A stretch of 64,000 nt of DNA, taken from positions 179,875 through 243,874 of the forward strand of contig BDDD01000994.1 of assembly GCA_001972305.1 (NCBI GenBank), written 5' to 3'. The notes under the pieces are model-generated. The model saw only the letters and a program-made list of their open reading frames with translations. It did no database searches and was not told the DNA's origin. This document shows, piece by piece, positions 1-11,480 of the stretch (the stretch's first letter is position 1; each line of letters starts with the position of its first letter). The translations under genes were made by a program, and so were the position numbers. This DNA comes from Cephalotus follicularis (taxonomy: Eukaryota; Streptophyta; Magnoliopsida; Oxalidales; Cephalotaceae).

Positions 1-27
1 TTCCAAAATACTATTTCAATCAAAACC

Positions 28-235
28 GTCGATGCTTTTATGCTTTTAAAACTAAGCCGTCGACGCTTTCATACCTTTAAAGATGAGTAGTTGATGCTTC
101 CAGGCCTTTAACGTTAAGCCAGTCGACGCTTTGTGTTTGGATTTTTTAAACAAGTTGACTCTTAAGCATTAGCACAGACAGTCGACACTTAAGTGCTAAG
201 CGTTGACGCCTAGTGCAGGGGAGTCGACGGTTAGT
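28..235. repeat. GTCGAC motif array in family A LTR
   Basis: Eight spaced variants of GTYGAYGCTT occur here, separated by roughly 15-40 bases of unrelated sequence. The full motif AGCGTCGACGCT is its own reverse complement. Spacing is irregular, so this is not a simple tandem satellite. Confidence 0.85.
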
Positions 236-793
236 ACCCTGTTTTCCCAAAATTTCACTGTTTTGCATTGTTTTCAATTTCAAACAGTTTCTTCTCTAAA
301 TTGATTTAATAGGAAGCCTCCCTAAGGCCTTGTATCCAATGTGAATTTTCTTTTATCATTGTTAAATCTTCAAATCAAGTTTCAAAGTGATTCTTCGAAG
401 AAAATTCTATAAAAGGAGTTTTATATAAATGGTTTTTAAGAATGATTACGATATCTCCTTTGGGACATCTAGATGTGGATATCTGAATTGGACTTCCTCT
501 CCATTGTTTTACAAACTTCAATAGGGACCAACAACTGTTACTGCAAATTGTTATTGAAACTGTTACTGAATACTGTTACGAAAAACTATTACTAAAAACT
601 ATTTTATAACTGTTTTGACGGTTGTGGATCTTACTTTATCCTTCAGGTCCCTAACATTTATACTGTAATACTGTTATGGGTAAGAGTACTATATGATTAC
701 TGTTATGATTACTACTATTTGAGACTGTACGGGACAACCCATTCATAATCTTCATTTTCGTCATGAAGCATTATGGGTGTTTGGCCACACATT

Positions 794-958
794 GTTAATC
801 CTTCCCTCTGAATGACCTACGAGAGTCATCGTATTGGGTATGGATACTGTTAATCCTTCCCTCTAAGTGACCTACGGGAGTCACTGTATTGGGTATGGAT
901 ACTATTAGTCCTCCCCTATGAATGGCCTACGGGAGTCATCGTATTGGGGACGAATATT
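794..958 (+). repeat. 55-bp tandem repeat, three copies
   Basis: Three adjacent units begin at 794, 849 and about 904. Each contains 'ccttccctc' or a close variant, a 'gacctacg-gagtca' block and 'gtattggg'. The repeat sits just after the 'acccattc...cattttcgtc' landmark of the family A LTR, the same place where the copy at 15404-18614 carries a different tandem repeat. Confidence 0.8.
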
Positions 959-2248
959 GTTACTGATAGCTCTACTGTTATTGTTACTGGCTGGCACCTT
1001 TGGGTCTAGCGCTACTGTTACTTGCTGGTACCTTTGGGTCTAGCACTGCTGTACTATTTTGTGATCAGTGTTATCCTATGCTCCACACGGCTATGACACA
1101 TAGGGTGTATAGAAGGTGGGGGTACTATCTCAGGCCAGAGAGGCAGAGAAGTACTTGACCCGACGGACTGTTTGTTCCTATGTACTGTTACTGACTGTTT
1201 ACTGTGTGTCCGCAAGCTTATGGCCTTGATATGATTAGGACTAGCCAGGTATACCCCGCTTAGGGACGGTTGGTATATCGAAGCTGTCCACAACTGTCAT
1301 TCATGCATTTAATATGCCATGAATACTAGTACACTGTTACACTGATATAATGTACATAGTTACACTGTTATACTGTACACAATTACACAGTTATATTGTA
1401 CACTATTACACAGTTATTCTGCACACTGTCACACCATTATACTGATGCATTCATTGCATCCTATTATACTGATTCATACATTGCATACTGTTATACTGAT
1501 GCATTTATTTTATACATCGCATATAGTATACCCACCCGACAATAAGTCGCTGACCCATTTCATTGTAATGGAATGGGTCAGGCACAGGTGATGGATTACA
1601 GTGAAGTAGGCTGAGACGGATGTGTTTTCTATAATAGATTTTGTTAGCCATATTGTATATGGTCTTGCTTATGGTAATGTATACGGAGTATGTTTATATG
1701 AATTGTATAAAAAGGGGTCTTATGTTTATAAATTGAATATATGGATTTATAAGACTTGTTATGTTTAAGAGACAATCTAAAGATGAACATAGAGATATGT
1801 TTTATTCAGCTATCGACCTACCGACATATGGCAGTGCTTAAGATATGTGTGTGGATGTATTTGATATGGACAGGCCTATCATGTTGAGGAGTTGAGCAAT
1901 TATTCCCTGTAAGTGTATGATATAATTCTGAGTTAAGTTCTGGTCTGCTGTGGTCTGAGCCCATTTATAAACGGTTGATTCCTCATTCGGGAGTGTGGTT
2001 ATATAAATTGTGTTTTCTTTTACAGGAAGTACAGGTCCAATAAACGGAAACTACATGACCGATTTTTGGGAAATTATAAGAGTTAGAATATATACATGGA
2101 TGATTATTCCGCTTGCATGACTTTGATTTAAAGGTTTAAATTTGTAGCACTTTTTGGAGTATGATTAATATATGATATGAATGGATTGAACGAACTGTGT
2201 ATCACACGTTGAGTCGTGGGGATTTACTCTACTGTTCAGAGCGTGACA

Positions 2249-3611
2249 CAGACCTCGTACTAGAAGGCAGACCTCGTCAGAAGGCAAGCCTTGTACGAAG
2301 GTAGAACTCGTACTAGATGGCAGACCAACGCTATTGGTTGCATACCAAACCAACGCTATTGGCTACAGACCAGACCAATGCTATTTGCTGCAGAGTAGAC
2401 CAGCGCTATGACTGCAGAGCAGACATGTCCTAAAGGTTGCAGAGTAGACCAGTGCTATTGACGATAGAGTATACCAGCGTTATGACTACAAAGCAGACTT
2501 GCGCTTAGCGCCTTATCTACAGTTAGTCCTTACCACCACTCATCCAAGGAGTTTTACAGTTAAAGACCTATAGGGTCTTAGACCTTTGCTCAACATTGTT
2601 GAGCTCTGACGAGATAACCAATCCCATTCTCTACTATGAAATAAGGGATTAGGGAGGTAGCCACGTAGTCTGACAAATGAATAGCTATGAGAGCTCACTT
2701 TCTGGGATGACCTATAAGGGTCACCGATTGTGATTAGAGCCATTGGATCATCAACTGAGATGAGCCCTAAGGGGATCACTGACTGAGATGACCCATTGGA
2801 TCACCATTTGAGATGAGCCCTAAGGGGATCACCAACCGAGATGAGCCATAAGGGTCATTGATTGAGATTGAACCCATAAGGTTGCTGACATAGCAGGCTA
2901 ATAATAAAAAAGGGAGGTCATACTAGGTAATCATATCTCATCTTCTCTTCTCTTCTCATGAATGTCATCTAGTCTGCCCAAGAAGGGATGATCCCTGCCT
3001 AGGACAACAAGAGTGCCTAGTCTTCTTTGCTACTTGGCAGAGGAGGCCGAGGAGAGCTGATATTGTGTTCCCAGATGATTTGTAGTATTTTAGATGTTGA
3101 TGGGATAATATTGTTATGGTTATGATTTGTTGTGGATGATCATTTTTATAATTATATGAATTGTTGGCTTTATGCATCTTGCATGTCATGCATTCTCATA
3201 CTCTGCATAAAGTATAGCCTACACAACCAAAGGTTGATGACCCATTCTTGAAATGGGTCAGGTTCTAATTCGGGTATAGGTGACGCACCGCAGTGAGCAG
3301 TTTGGGACAGATCACAGAGTAAGGATATTCAGTAATAGAGTTGCCTCCTACCTACCTTATTGTATAAGAATGTTGTAAATAGTTATATTTGACCTTCCGA
3401 CTTGTGGCAGTGCATTTGATAAGAGACATGAGATACTGATGTATATATATTAGGTCCATCCATGTGACTTAATCGAATGGTTATTTTCCATATGCATGTC
3501 TCTGATTGAAGTTTTAAATTTATTGCATATTTTTTATAATGAAATGTATGGTTTATGGACGGCATGTTACGTGTCGGACTGTGGGGTCCTCCCATGGTTC
3601 GAGGTGTGATA
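2249..3611 (+). repeat. Degenerate LTR-derived DNA with two tandem tracts
   Basis: No gene is seen. About 2255-2510 holds a degenerate tandem tract of roughly 30-bp units containing 'agaccagcgctat'. About 2700-2890 holds units like 'gatgagccctaaggggatcac'. Further right are landmarks of the family A LTR 3' half: 'gatgacccattcttg' near 3237, 'ccgacttgtggcagtgca' near 3398, and an end-like GGTGTGATA near 3611. I read it as a second, diverged LTR 3' region. Confidence 0.5.
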
Positions 3612-3653
3612 GTTAAGGGGAGTCAGGGTTGGTGTTCAAACTTTAGAGGTCAT

Positions 3654-4354
3654 TATATGATTTAAAATAGTCACCTTAGGCGTCATTTGTACGCTTTATT
3701 GATGTTGTAACTCAACTTGGAATGCTGCATTGTAGTGGTGATCATTCAGTATTCTATTGTTCCTCTAATGTCGGGAGGATTATGTTGATTGTGTATGTTG
3801 ATGATATTTTAATTGCAGGAGATGATCACGGGGGTATTCGTTCTTTAAAAGTTTATATACAGTAGAGTTTTCAAACCAAAGACTTGGGGAGGCTTAAGTA
3901 TTTCTTGGGTAATTATGTCTCACGATCAAGGAAAGGTATTTTTATGTCTAAACGAAAATATGTACTTAATCTACTAGAAGAGACCGGGATATTAGGTTCC
4001 AAACCTCTTCATACATCGATGGATCCTAATTAGAAACTTACAACAGAAAGTGGAGATGTGTTAGATGATCCTGAGAGATATCGGAGAGTGGTGGGTAAAC
4101 TTAATTATTTGACAGTTACTCGACCATATATTGCTTTCCCAGTTAGCGTAATGAGTCAGTTCTTATCATGTTCTCGGTCTTCACTTTGGGACACTATTAT
4201 TCAAATTTTTAGATATCTTATGGGAAGTCCAAAACATGGTTTGTTGTATTATGATCATGGTCATCATCGAGTTGAGGGCTTTTTCGATGCTGATTGAGCA
4301 GGGTATGCTTCTGATAGAAGATGTACTACCGGCTATTATGTCTTTGTTGGAGGT
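3654..4354 (+). pseudogene. Ty1/copia RT-RNase H fragment (nonsense-damaged)
   Basis: The C-terminal half of a copia reverse transcriptase running into RNase H. The frame contains the active-site box YVDDILIAGDD near 3797-3830, then 'TKDLGRLKYFLG', then 'YRRVVGKLNYL...RPYIAF', typical of the copia RT/RNase H junction. In-frame stops occur near 3666, 3675, 3863, 4033 and 4297. The fragment ends abruptly at 4354 in the RNase H region, where a minus-strand copia LTR begins. The 5' end of the element is not recognisable. A dead remnant; family-level assignment is secure, the exact lineage is not. Confidence 0.85.
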
Positions 4355-4402
4355 TGTTAAATAGAGAGAATAATCTACTTGAAGTTTTATTCAGATGAGG
4401 GT

Positions 4403-4439
<37 letters not shown>

Positions 4440-4509
4440 TTACATCAAACCCACTAATCATCTACTTAACCAATGGTTGATAATACTAACAATATTGCTA
4501 ACACTAACA
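4355..4509 (-). repeat. Short copia LTR (155 bp), minus sense
   Basis: Begins TGTTAAATAGAGAG and ends GCTAACACTAACA on the plus strand, giving TG...CA ends. It includes an (AT)n run at about 4405-4436. The adjoining 'cccccctcaa' (4510-4520) is a polypurine tract on the minus strand, so this is the 3' LTR of the minus-strand copia fragment to its right. It interrupts the plus-strand copia RNase H at 4354. Confidence 0.75.
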
Positions 4510-5276
4510 CCCCCCCTCAAGTTGGAGCATATATGTCATATAGCCCCAACATGTTACGAAGATAAGTCACTTGATTTCCCCTCAAGGATTTAGTAAAAAG
4601 ATCAGCAATCTGGTCTTTGGATTGAGTATGATGTAGAGCAATCTCTCTATATGTAACTTTCTCATGAATGAAATTACAGTGCACCTCTATATGCTTGGTA
4701 CGCTCGTGAAAGACTGGGTTCACTGCAATATGAATGGCAGACTGATTATCACAATGTAATAAAGTTGAGACCCCAATCTCAATAAGAAGCATCTCACCCA
4801 TGTCAACTCACTAACAGCATGTGTCATAGCACAGTATTTAGCCTCTACACTAGACCTAGATACTAGGAGTTGATTCTTGCTCTTCCAAGACATAAGGTTA
4901 CCACCCACAAACACACAATAACCAAAAATAGATCTCCTATCCATAAGGCATCCACCCCAATTAGCATCTAAGTACCCGACCATCAGAAGTGCGCCCTTCT
5001 TGTCACCATCTGAATGATTTTACAGAGAAAACCATGACCAGGAGAATTCTTTGAGTATTTTACAACTTATATGATAGCATCCCAATGAGGCGTACGAGGT
5101 ACACTCATAAACTGACTTACCATACCAACTACAAAGGAGATATCTAGTTTAGTCACTATCAGATAGTTAAGCTTGCCAACAAGTCTTCTATACTTAGAAA
5201 GCTCGTGCATCAAATCCCCTTTTTCATTACCAAGCTTCACATATGGGACCATTGGGGTATCAACAGGTTTTGATCC
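4510..5276 (-). pseudogene. Ty1/copia RT C-terminus and RNase H, partial
   Basis: Minus-strand coding remnant. From right to left it reads the RT end ('ELSKYRRLVGKLNYL' near 5150-5210) and then a copia RNase H with its acidic motifs visible: YLDANWGG, SSVEAKY and [11 protein letters not shown]. It ends in 'IADLFTKSL...[10 protein letters not shown]', the usual copia C-terminus, at 4517. The frame is split around 4790-4810 and 4990-5060. The polypurine tract lies directly beyond the stop. The 5' part is cut at 5277 by the LTR of another copia element. Confidence 0.85.
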
Positions 5277-5405
5277 TGTTAGATAAGGATAAATTAGGGT
5301 TAAGGGTGAATTAGACTTTATATCTAGTTGTACTTCACAATAAATATAATATAACTAATGCAGACTAATTAGTCTGATGCTTCTATCTCTAATTTCTGAT
5401 TAACA
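5277..5405 (+). repeat. Short copia 5' LTR (129 bp)
   Basis: Starts TGTTAGATAAGG and ends CTGATTAACA, immediately followed by a tRNA-Met primer site. The position directly upstream of a copia gag supports 5' LTR identity. No matching 3' LTR was found downstream. Confidence 0.75.
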
Positions 5406-5418
5406 TGGCATCAGAGCC
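5406..5418 (+). other. Primer-binding site, tRNA-Met type
   Basis: TGGCATCAGAGCC directly follows the LTR. It differs at one position from the usual plant initiator-Met primer site, which begins TGGTATCAGAG. Confidence 0.8.
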
Positions 5419-5929
5419 TAGGTTAATTTAGTACTAAAAAAAACCTAGCGCCGTAACGTATCACATTAGCGTCGCATGTCCTCTTTTCTGGTCGATCGGT
5501 CAGTGCATCACTGACATGCTGCTCTTCCCCTTCGGCCTATTGCCAGCTCCGGTGTGGACATCTCACTGATCCAGCATCGGACGGCATCACCAGTACAGGA
5601 ATCTTCCGATGTCACGCCGATATACACTAGTATAGTGAGTTTTTTGTCTTGTTTTGTTGTTGATGCTGCTGTTGATCTTGTGGGATGTTTTTGATACGCC
5701 TTGGAGCCATTTTTTGTCTCAACTGTGAACAGAGTTGCTGAGTTGGTTGATGTATGTAGCACTGGTGATTTGGTACTCTTTTTGTGGTTGTTTTGGCTGA
5801 TAGTTGACCTGTCCAGTGGATTTGAGGTCATTTTTGTTTGTTTATTGTGTTTCTTTGAATGATTTAGTGACTGTGGGAATAGTAGTTTGGAGTTGGGGAA
5901 TCTAAAAGTGTTATTACATTAGTTGTATC

Positions 5930-8728
5930 CTCTTCATCTAGTCATATCACCGATAAGATATTGGAAGGGAGTAATAACTATCAACAATAGCATAAAATTG
6001 TGACTTTAGTTCTTACTGGACAAGAGAAAGAGGATCATCTGACTGCGACTCCACCCAAAAGTGAACCTGAAGCGAAGACATGGCTTCGAGGGGATGCTTG
6101 TATATTAAGACAAAGTTTGAATTCTATGGATAATAAGATTGTTGACCTTATGACTCACAATGATACTGTGAAGGACTTGTGGAGTTATTTGGGTGTGTTG
6201 TATTATGGTCATAACAATTTATCTCGTATTTATGACTTGTATCAACATTTTTCTCGTGTGGCCCGATAGGAACGTTCCTTGACTCAGTATTTGGTTGATT
6301 TTAATAGACTTTATGAGGAATTAAATTCCCTCTTACCTATCACTTGAGATGTAAAACAAATGCAGGACCTGAGGGAGAAATTGACAGTTATGAGTTTCTT
6401 AGGGGGTTTAGGACTAGAGTACGAGTCTGTTCCGTTTCAGATACTTGGAGGTGTAGAGGTAGCTTCTCTCGCTAACACTTATCTCGTGTTCTACGGGTGT
6501 CTCATGAGACGCCTCAGGATTTCAATGTTCATGGTAATTTAGGCAATAAATCTTCTTTTGCAACTCAGAGTACTCATGGGAGTGGAAGGGGTGGTCAGAC
6601 TAGTTCATTTCGAGGTGCTAATTTTTGTGGCAGAGGATCTGGTAGAGGATAGAGTTCAGGGGGAGAGACTTCTTGTTATGTTTGACAATGATATTACTAT
6701 GGTGAATTTGGTCATCTTCAATGTACTTGTTGGAAGCTTCATGGCAAACCATCATCTCAACTGCTGTTTAGCAATGCAATTGTTAATCTAGATCCTGTAC
6801 CATAGGCCTCCCAAGCTTCAACAGGGAAAACAGTTATTATGTCTGATGAGGAACATACCCATTATATGAAATCCAATATAACTTCACAGCCACCATCTTC
6901 TTCTACAGTTACTTTTCTTCAGACAGGTAATGACACTACATTCCTTTCCTCTATTCCTTAACCTTGGGTCATTGACTCAGGTTCAACCGATCATATGATT
7001 GGCAATTCAGGTATACTTTCTTCTTTTGATGATTTTTCGCCTACATGAAAGGTCACCTTAGCTGACAGATCCACTGTTCCTGTTAAGGGCACTGCACCTG
7101 CTTTCCCTAACTCTTCCCTACCTTTGTTTGATGTCATTTGTATATAAAATTTCCCATTCAATCTCTTGTCAATAAGTATACTTATGAGGGCACTGAACTG
7201 TTGTGTCTTATTCTACCCTGATTTTTGAAATTTTCAAGATCTTATGATGGGGAAGACGATTGGTAAAGGGTGGGACTCAAGTGACCTTTATATCCTTGAT
7301 GAATCTTCATCTATTATAGTATCTCTTGCATGTTCTAGTGTGTTATCACCGATTCAGATTCATTATCAATTGAGTTATCCATCTCTACAAATCTTGAAGA
7401 AACTGGTTCCTAGTTTGAGTTCTTTATCTAATTTAGAATTTTTGCCGTGTCAGTTTGGGAAACACCATCGTGTGTCTTATCCTCCTAAAGTCAATAAGCG
7501 GTCTGCGCACCCATTTTATATTGTTCATTTCGATATTTGGGGACCTATCCCCGTATTGTCAAACTAAGGATTTAAATATTTTGTCACTTTTGTGGACAAT
7601 CACTCACGAGTGACTTGGATTTATTTAATGATTTAATTTCTACATTTTGTTCTTTTGTGGCTGAAATTCAAACTCAGTTTGGTGCTTCCATTGGTATTTT
7701 ACATAGTGATAATGCTAAGGAGTACTTTTCTACTACTTATTCTGATTTTATGATAAAACATGGTATGATTCATCAGTCTTCCTGCTCGTATACTCCACAA
7801 CAAAATGGAGTTGCTGAGAGAAAAACCATCACTTGTTGGAAGTTACTCGATCATTATTATTTCATATGAAGGCCCCAAAAATGTTTTGGGATGATGCAGT
7901 CTTAACTCCTTCTCATCTTATTAATCGTATGCCCTCATCTGTTCTTGGTGGGAGTATTCCTTATTCTCTCATTTTTCTTTCTCATTGTTTGTACCCTTTG
8001 CCTCCCCATGTTTTTGGATGTATTTGTTATGTTCAAGATCATCATTTAAGTGTCTCGAAGTTAGATCCTAAGGCTCTCAAGTGTACCTTTCTTGGGTATA
8101 CCCGTACTCAAAAAGGATATCGATGTTACTCTTTTGAGCGTAATCATTATGTTATGTCTGCTGGTGTATCGTTCTTTGTGTCCACTCCTTATCAGTTTGG
8201 GACTTCAGATAAGTCAAAAGTAGTTGATGATTTTCTGGTCTACATTATTCAATGTTATGTTACAAACTCACCTACAGCTCAATCATCCTGTTCCAGAGAT
8301 TCTCTAGGTATGTACTGGTCGTCCTCATACACTTACTATTGCTAAGCACCCTGACTCTACTGCTTTGCCAGATTCTTCCTCCTCTGTGGATCCACTTGAC
8401 CTTCCTATTGCTCTCAGAAAAGGTAAATACAGTTGTGCCACACATCCCATTTCATCTTTTGTTTCATATACAAATGTTTCCCCTACTCTTTTTTTTTGCA
8501 CTATTGATTCCTACCCCATTCCCAAATCTATTTATGTGGCGTTATCTCATTTTGGGTGGAAGAAAGCTATGGAAGAAGAAATGGTGGCACTGGCACAGAA
8601 TCAAACCTACGAATTGGCTCCTTTACCTGATGGTAAGACTACTATTGGTTGTCATTGGGTGTATGCAGACGACATCATAGTTGGCATTAAGTCGATGTTT
8701 TACGCAATTCAGATGATGTCTTGGAGCT
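5930..8728 (+). pseudogene. Ty1/copia gag-pol pseudogene with RT core deleted
   Basis: One decayed polyprotein. Gag (about 5940-6790) shows the copia 'TWLRGDACILRQSLNSMDNKIV' style region and a degraded CCHC knuckle ending CTCWKLHGKP near 6735. The protease motif WVIDSGSTDHM is at about 6966-6998. Integrase has 'LSYPSLQILKKL', where the zinc-finger region is altered, and all three acidic catalytic motifs: FDIWGP near 7530, HSDNAKEYF near 7710 and QQNGVAERK near 7800. RT starts near 8540 ('WKKAMEEEMVAL') but jumps at about 8664 from TIGCHWV straight to YADDIIVG, so the fingers/palm section is missing. Many stops and frameshifts occur. It ends against an unrelated LTR at about 8729. The 5419-5930 leader is non-coding. 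Confidence 0.88.
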
Positions 8729-9300
8729 GATTTGTAGCTAATGGCTAGTTAACAATGTGCAACAGTCTTGGGATTCTCATACACGCTCCTAACGGCTACA
8801 AGACTGGTTTCTTCAGGTATAAAAAGGCTTTGATAGATACATCTAGCATCAAGGAACAGATAAAAGCATCTGATCAAAAGATTCAAGACTTCTCTAAGTT
8901 TTTCTGTCATATAGCCTAGTCGCTCAAAAAGATTTAATATTTTTTACTTTGTAATATAAATGATATAAGTGAGCTTTAGTTTGCATACTTGACCTACTAA
9001 GAGGTCTTCTACTTTGTAAAAATCTAGTGAAATCTTCTGAGTTGTAATCAAGAGTTGTGAGCTCTTTGAAGCCTCTAGGTGGGAGGTTAACTTAGTGATT
9101 GGGGGAATCACTGAACCGTAAAGGTGTTTTTGATTTGCTCACAGAACTCCAATCACGGTTTGTATTCGAGAGTAATAATAGAGAAATACTCAAAGGGGAG
9201 CCTTGGGGAGTGGACATAGGCAAAGAGATTAGCCAAACCACCATTAATCGTTTTTGCATCTCTCCATCCTTAATCTCTTTACTTTTTTGTTTTTGAGATT
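8729..9300 (+). repeat. LTR 3'-half remnant, probably a SIRE-like copia
   Basis: No gene. A TATA-like 'ggtataaaaaggc' near 8816 is followed by the wording typical of SIRE-type copia U5 regions, such as 'ggagtggacataggcaaag' and 'gattagccaaaccacc' near 9200-9243. No clean termini were identified. The assignment rests on recognising these phrases. Confidence 0.5.
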
Positions 9301-9639
9301 GATAGATGCTTGTTTAATTACTTGATTATCTTCTTGGTACTTATTCATCAAGGATTTTTATTGATGGAATTGAAACAATAACAATCTAGGCTTTGTTCTA
9401 ACTCAAAAACCTTAAGAAACTAGCTACAAAACATAAGGAAAGTAAACTAAGGAGGGAGGTGGCTACTTCCACACACTCTACTTTAATCTACCCTAATCTA
9501 CCCTACTTACATATTACACTACTTACTTTGGCCGGCCATATGCTGTTTATATACTACAAAACTGATCAAAAACGAAAATAAAGTAATCCTAGTTACAAAA
9601 TATGGCAAAAATCTAATCTTTCTATTTCTGCTGCAGAGG
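9301..9639. other. Unassigned non-coding DNA
   Basis: AT-rich sequence with no coding signature, no termini and no clear repeat. 'ccctaatctaccctacttac' near 9491 is a short local duplication only. Confidence 0.5.
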
Positions 9640-10200
9640 AAGACGTAGACTTCTTTTGAAAGGCGTCGAAGCTTTTTAGTAAAAGTCACGTCTTGATGAG
9701 ATGCGTGTGAAAGACATCGATGCTTATGGTGAAAGACGTCGATGTCTTTTGCTCAAAAAGTTACTGGTCAATTTTACTCAAAGACGTCAATCTCTTTCTT
9801 GAAACACGTCGATCCCTTCTTCATAGCTCTTGAAGGTAAGTTACATTTTACAGAAAAGACATAAACTTCTATCAAAAGACGTCGACGTGTTTGTGTAAAC
9901 CCAGCAAAGACAACGATGTGTATGATAGACATCGACGCGTTTATTCTGTTTTCTGCAGAATTTGTCCATTCTTCAATCTTTACACTTTCAAGATCCAATT
10001 TGCACACTTTTGGGTAGTATTCTTGCACTTTGGTCATTTTGCACTTTTATCTGAAAATCAACATAACACAACCAAAGTAGTCCATTCCAAGCATAAAAAT
10101 ATCACAAATAAATCATTAAAAACAACACATTTTTATGCTAAACAACCATCACGTGGCAAGTCCCCTTTCGAAAACCTCCATGTGATATGTTAAAACCCGT
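9640..10200 (-). repeat. LTR-derived DNA with GTCGAC-type array (9640-9940)
   Basis: The left part holds about nine spaced motifs of the GACGTCGAYG type, the version also seen in LTRs C and D. Nothing codes here. The right part (9950-10200) has no recognised feature. The minus orientation is inferred from the adjacent antisense family A fragment. Confidence 0.5.
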
Positions 10201-10254
10201 TTGAAAACTACTTAAACCATATACTTAAAAATCATAAAGTTGGACTTTTCCAAA

Positions 10255-10560
10255 ACCTTGAAATTTTTTCTGACTTTTAAATTTTTACAAAAATCGGGCA
10301 CGTAGTATCCATTTATCGTACTGCGCTCCATGTAAAGAAAAGCACAGTTTATAAATGGGCTCAACCCTCAACAAACCACACTCCCGAAGGAGGAATCAAC
10401 AGTTTATAAATAGGCTCAACCCTTATCAAACCACAATTTAAAGCAGTAAACAAGCATGGGTTGGGCTCCGCCTCAACCATAATATCAAACATGAAATCAT
10501 AAATATATATAGGGCTATTCCCTTCGAAGCAAAATCATAAAAGAAAATCATTTATATAAA
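10255..10560 (-). repeat. Antisense family A LTR 3' fragment with an internal duplication
   Basis: The reverse complement matches the family A landmarks near 1950-2070 and 18320-18430. On the plus strand it shows 'aaaatcgggcacgtagtatc', 'gtttataaatgggctcaacc' and 'cacactcccgaaggaggaat'. The 'gtttataaa-gggctcaaccc' block occurs twice (about 10349 and 10411), so this copy carries a short direct duplication. Confidence 0.7.
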
Positions 10561-10663
10561 AAGATAAGTAAATGCGTAATTTAAATACTGATGTAGTGAT
10601 GCTATGCATGTGTGAAACCCTTGTAGACATGACTTGCCCTCGTGGTCCATCATCTACTAAAAC

Positions 10664-11480
10664 TGTAATGACCCGATCCTTAGGCACATGAGAAATTGTC
10701 CACTTTTGTCCCACGCAGAACATACAGCGCCCATACATCTGTGTTTCCATGTGAGCCATCACGGTTTTGTCCTAATTGATGGATTGGTCAGAGTTCCCAA
10801 GGGGGTCACCCATCCTGGTTTTGCCCTGAGCATAGCATGCTTAACCTTGGAGTTTCCACTAACTCCTCAGCCAATATATCAAAAGGCGCCTCATGTAATT
10901 AGGTTCAAGGATCATTTCTTATATAGCACAACAATATTTTTCCCCTTTTCGATGGATCCGGTTCAATCCTGTCACAAGGGCGGCTCCATCTCATGGATAG
11001 CCCTTTCCTCTTGCCCACTCTTAAGTGGGGTGCACAGGCCAACCAGCTTCCGTCTGGTTCGTCCCCGAACAACATCTACTAGAAGGGGTCTGTTTTTGAT
11101 GCCAATTGTAATGACCCAATCCTTAACCACATGGAGAAATTGTCCGCTTTTGTCCCACGCAGAACATACAGTGCCCATACATTTGTGTTTCCACATGAGC
11201 CATCATGATTTTGTCCTAATTGATGGATTGGTCAGACTTCCCAAAAGATAACCAATCCTGGTTTTGCACTGAGCATAGCACGCTTAACCTTGGAGTTTCC
11301 ACTAACTCCTCAGCCAATCCGTCAAAAGGCGCCTCATGTAATTAGGTTCAATGATCATTTCTTATATAGCACGGCCATACTTTTCACCTTTTCGATGGAT
11401 CCGGTTCAACTCTGTGACAAGGGCGGCTCTATCTCATGGATAGCCATTTCCTGTTGCCCACTCTTAAGTGGGGTGTCACA
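10664..11480 (-). mobile_element. Miniature LTR element (TRIM-like)
   Basis: Two direct repeats (10664-11036 and 11107-11480; 373 and 374 bp) begin TGTAATGACCC and end in TGCACA or TGTCACA. They flank only 70 bp (11037-11106). On the minus strand the sequence just inside the right repeat reads TGGCATCA, resembling a tRNA-Met primer site, so the right repeat is probably the 5' LTR. The outer flanks are AAAAC (10659-10663) and GAAAC (11481-11485), a 5-bp duplication with one mismatch. The repeats differ at roughly 10% of the first 200 positions. There is no coding capacity. The alternative is a tandem LTR-internal-LTR relic of a larger element. Confidence 0.75.

Larger units (their letters stand above)
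1..2248 (+). repeat. Family A gypsy LTR, 5' end outside window
   Basis: Non-coding LTR of the family I call A. It aligns by eye with 15404-18614 and 34545-37421: a GTCGAC motif array, then a block reading like 'gcctccctaaggccttgta', then 'aacccattc...cattttcgtc', then a block with 'tggcagtgctt', then 'gagcccatttataaac' and 'attcgggagtgtgg', and an end in GCGTGACA at 2248. An acceptor-like site (TTTTACAG, ending about 2025) matches those at about 18391 and 55630. The 5' part lies left of the window, so its target duplication cannot be checked. No primer site follows 2248, so it may be a solo LTR or a remnant. Confidence 0.75.

Noticed and set aside
1320-1530. Satellite DNA
   Set aside because: The 'acactgttatactg' tract is a local low-complexity part of the family A LTR, with a counterpart in other copies, and does not form long regular arrays.
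10688-11251. 187-codon frame spanning the miniature LTR element
   Set aside because: It runs through both LTR copies and the internal spacer, repeating the same peptide; explained by the duplication.
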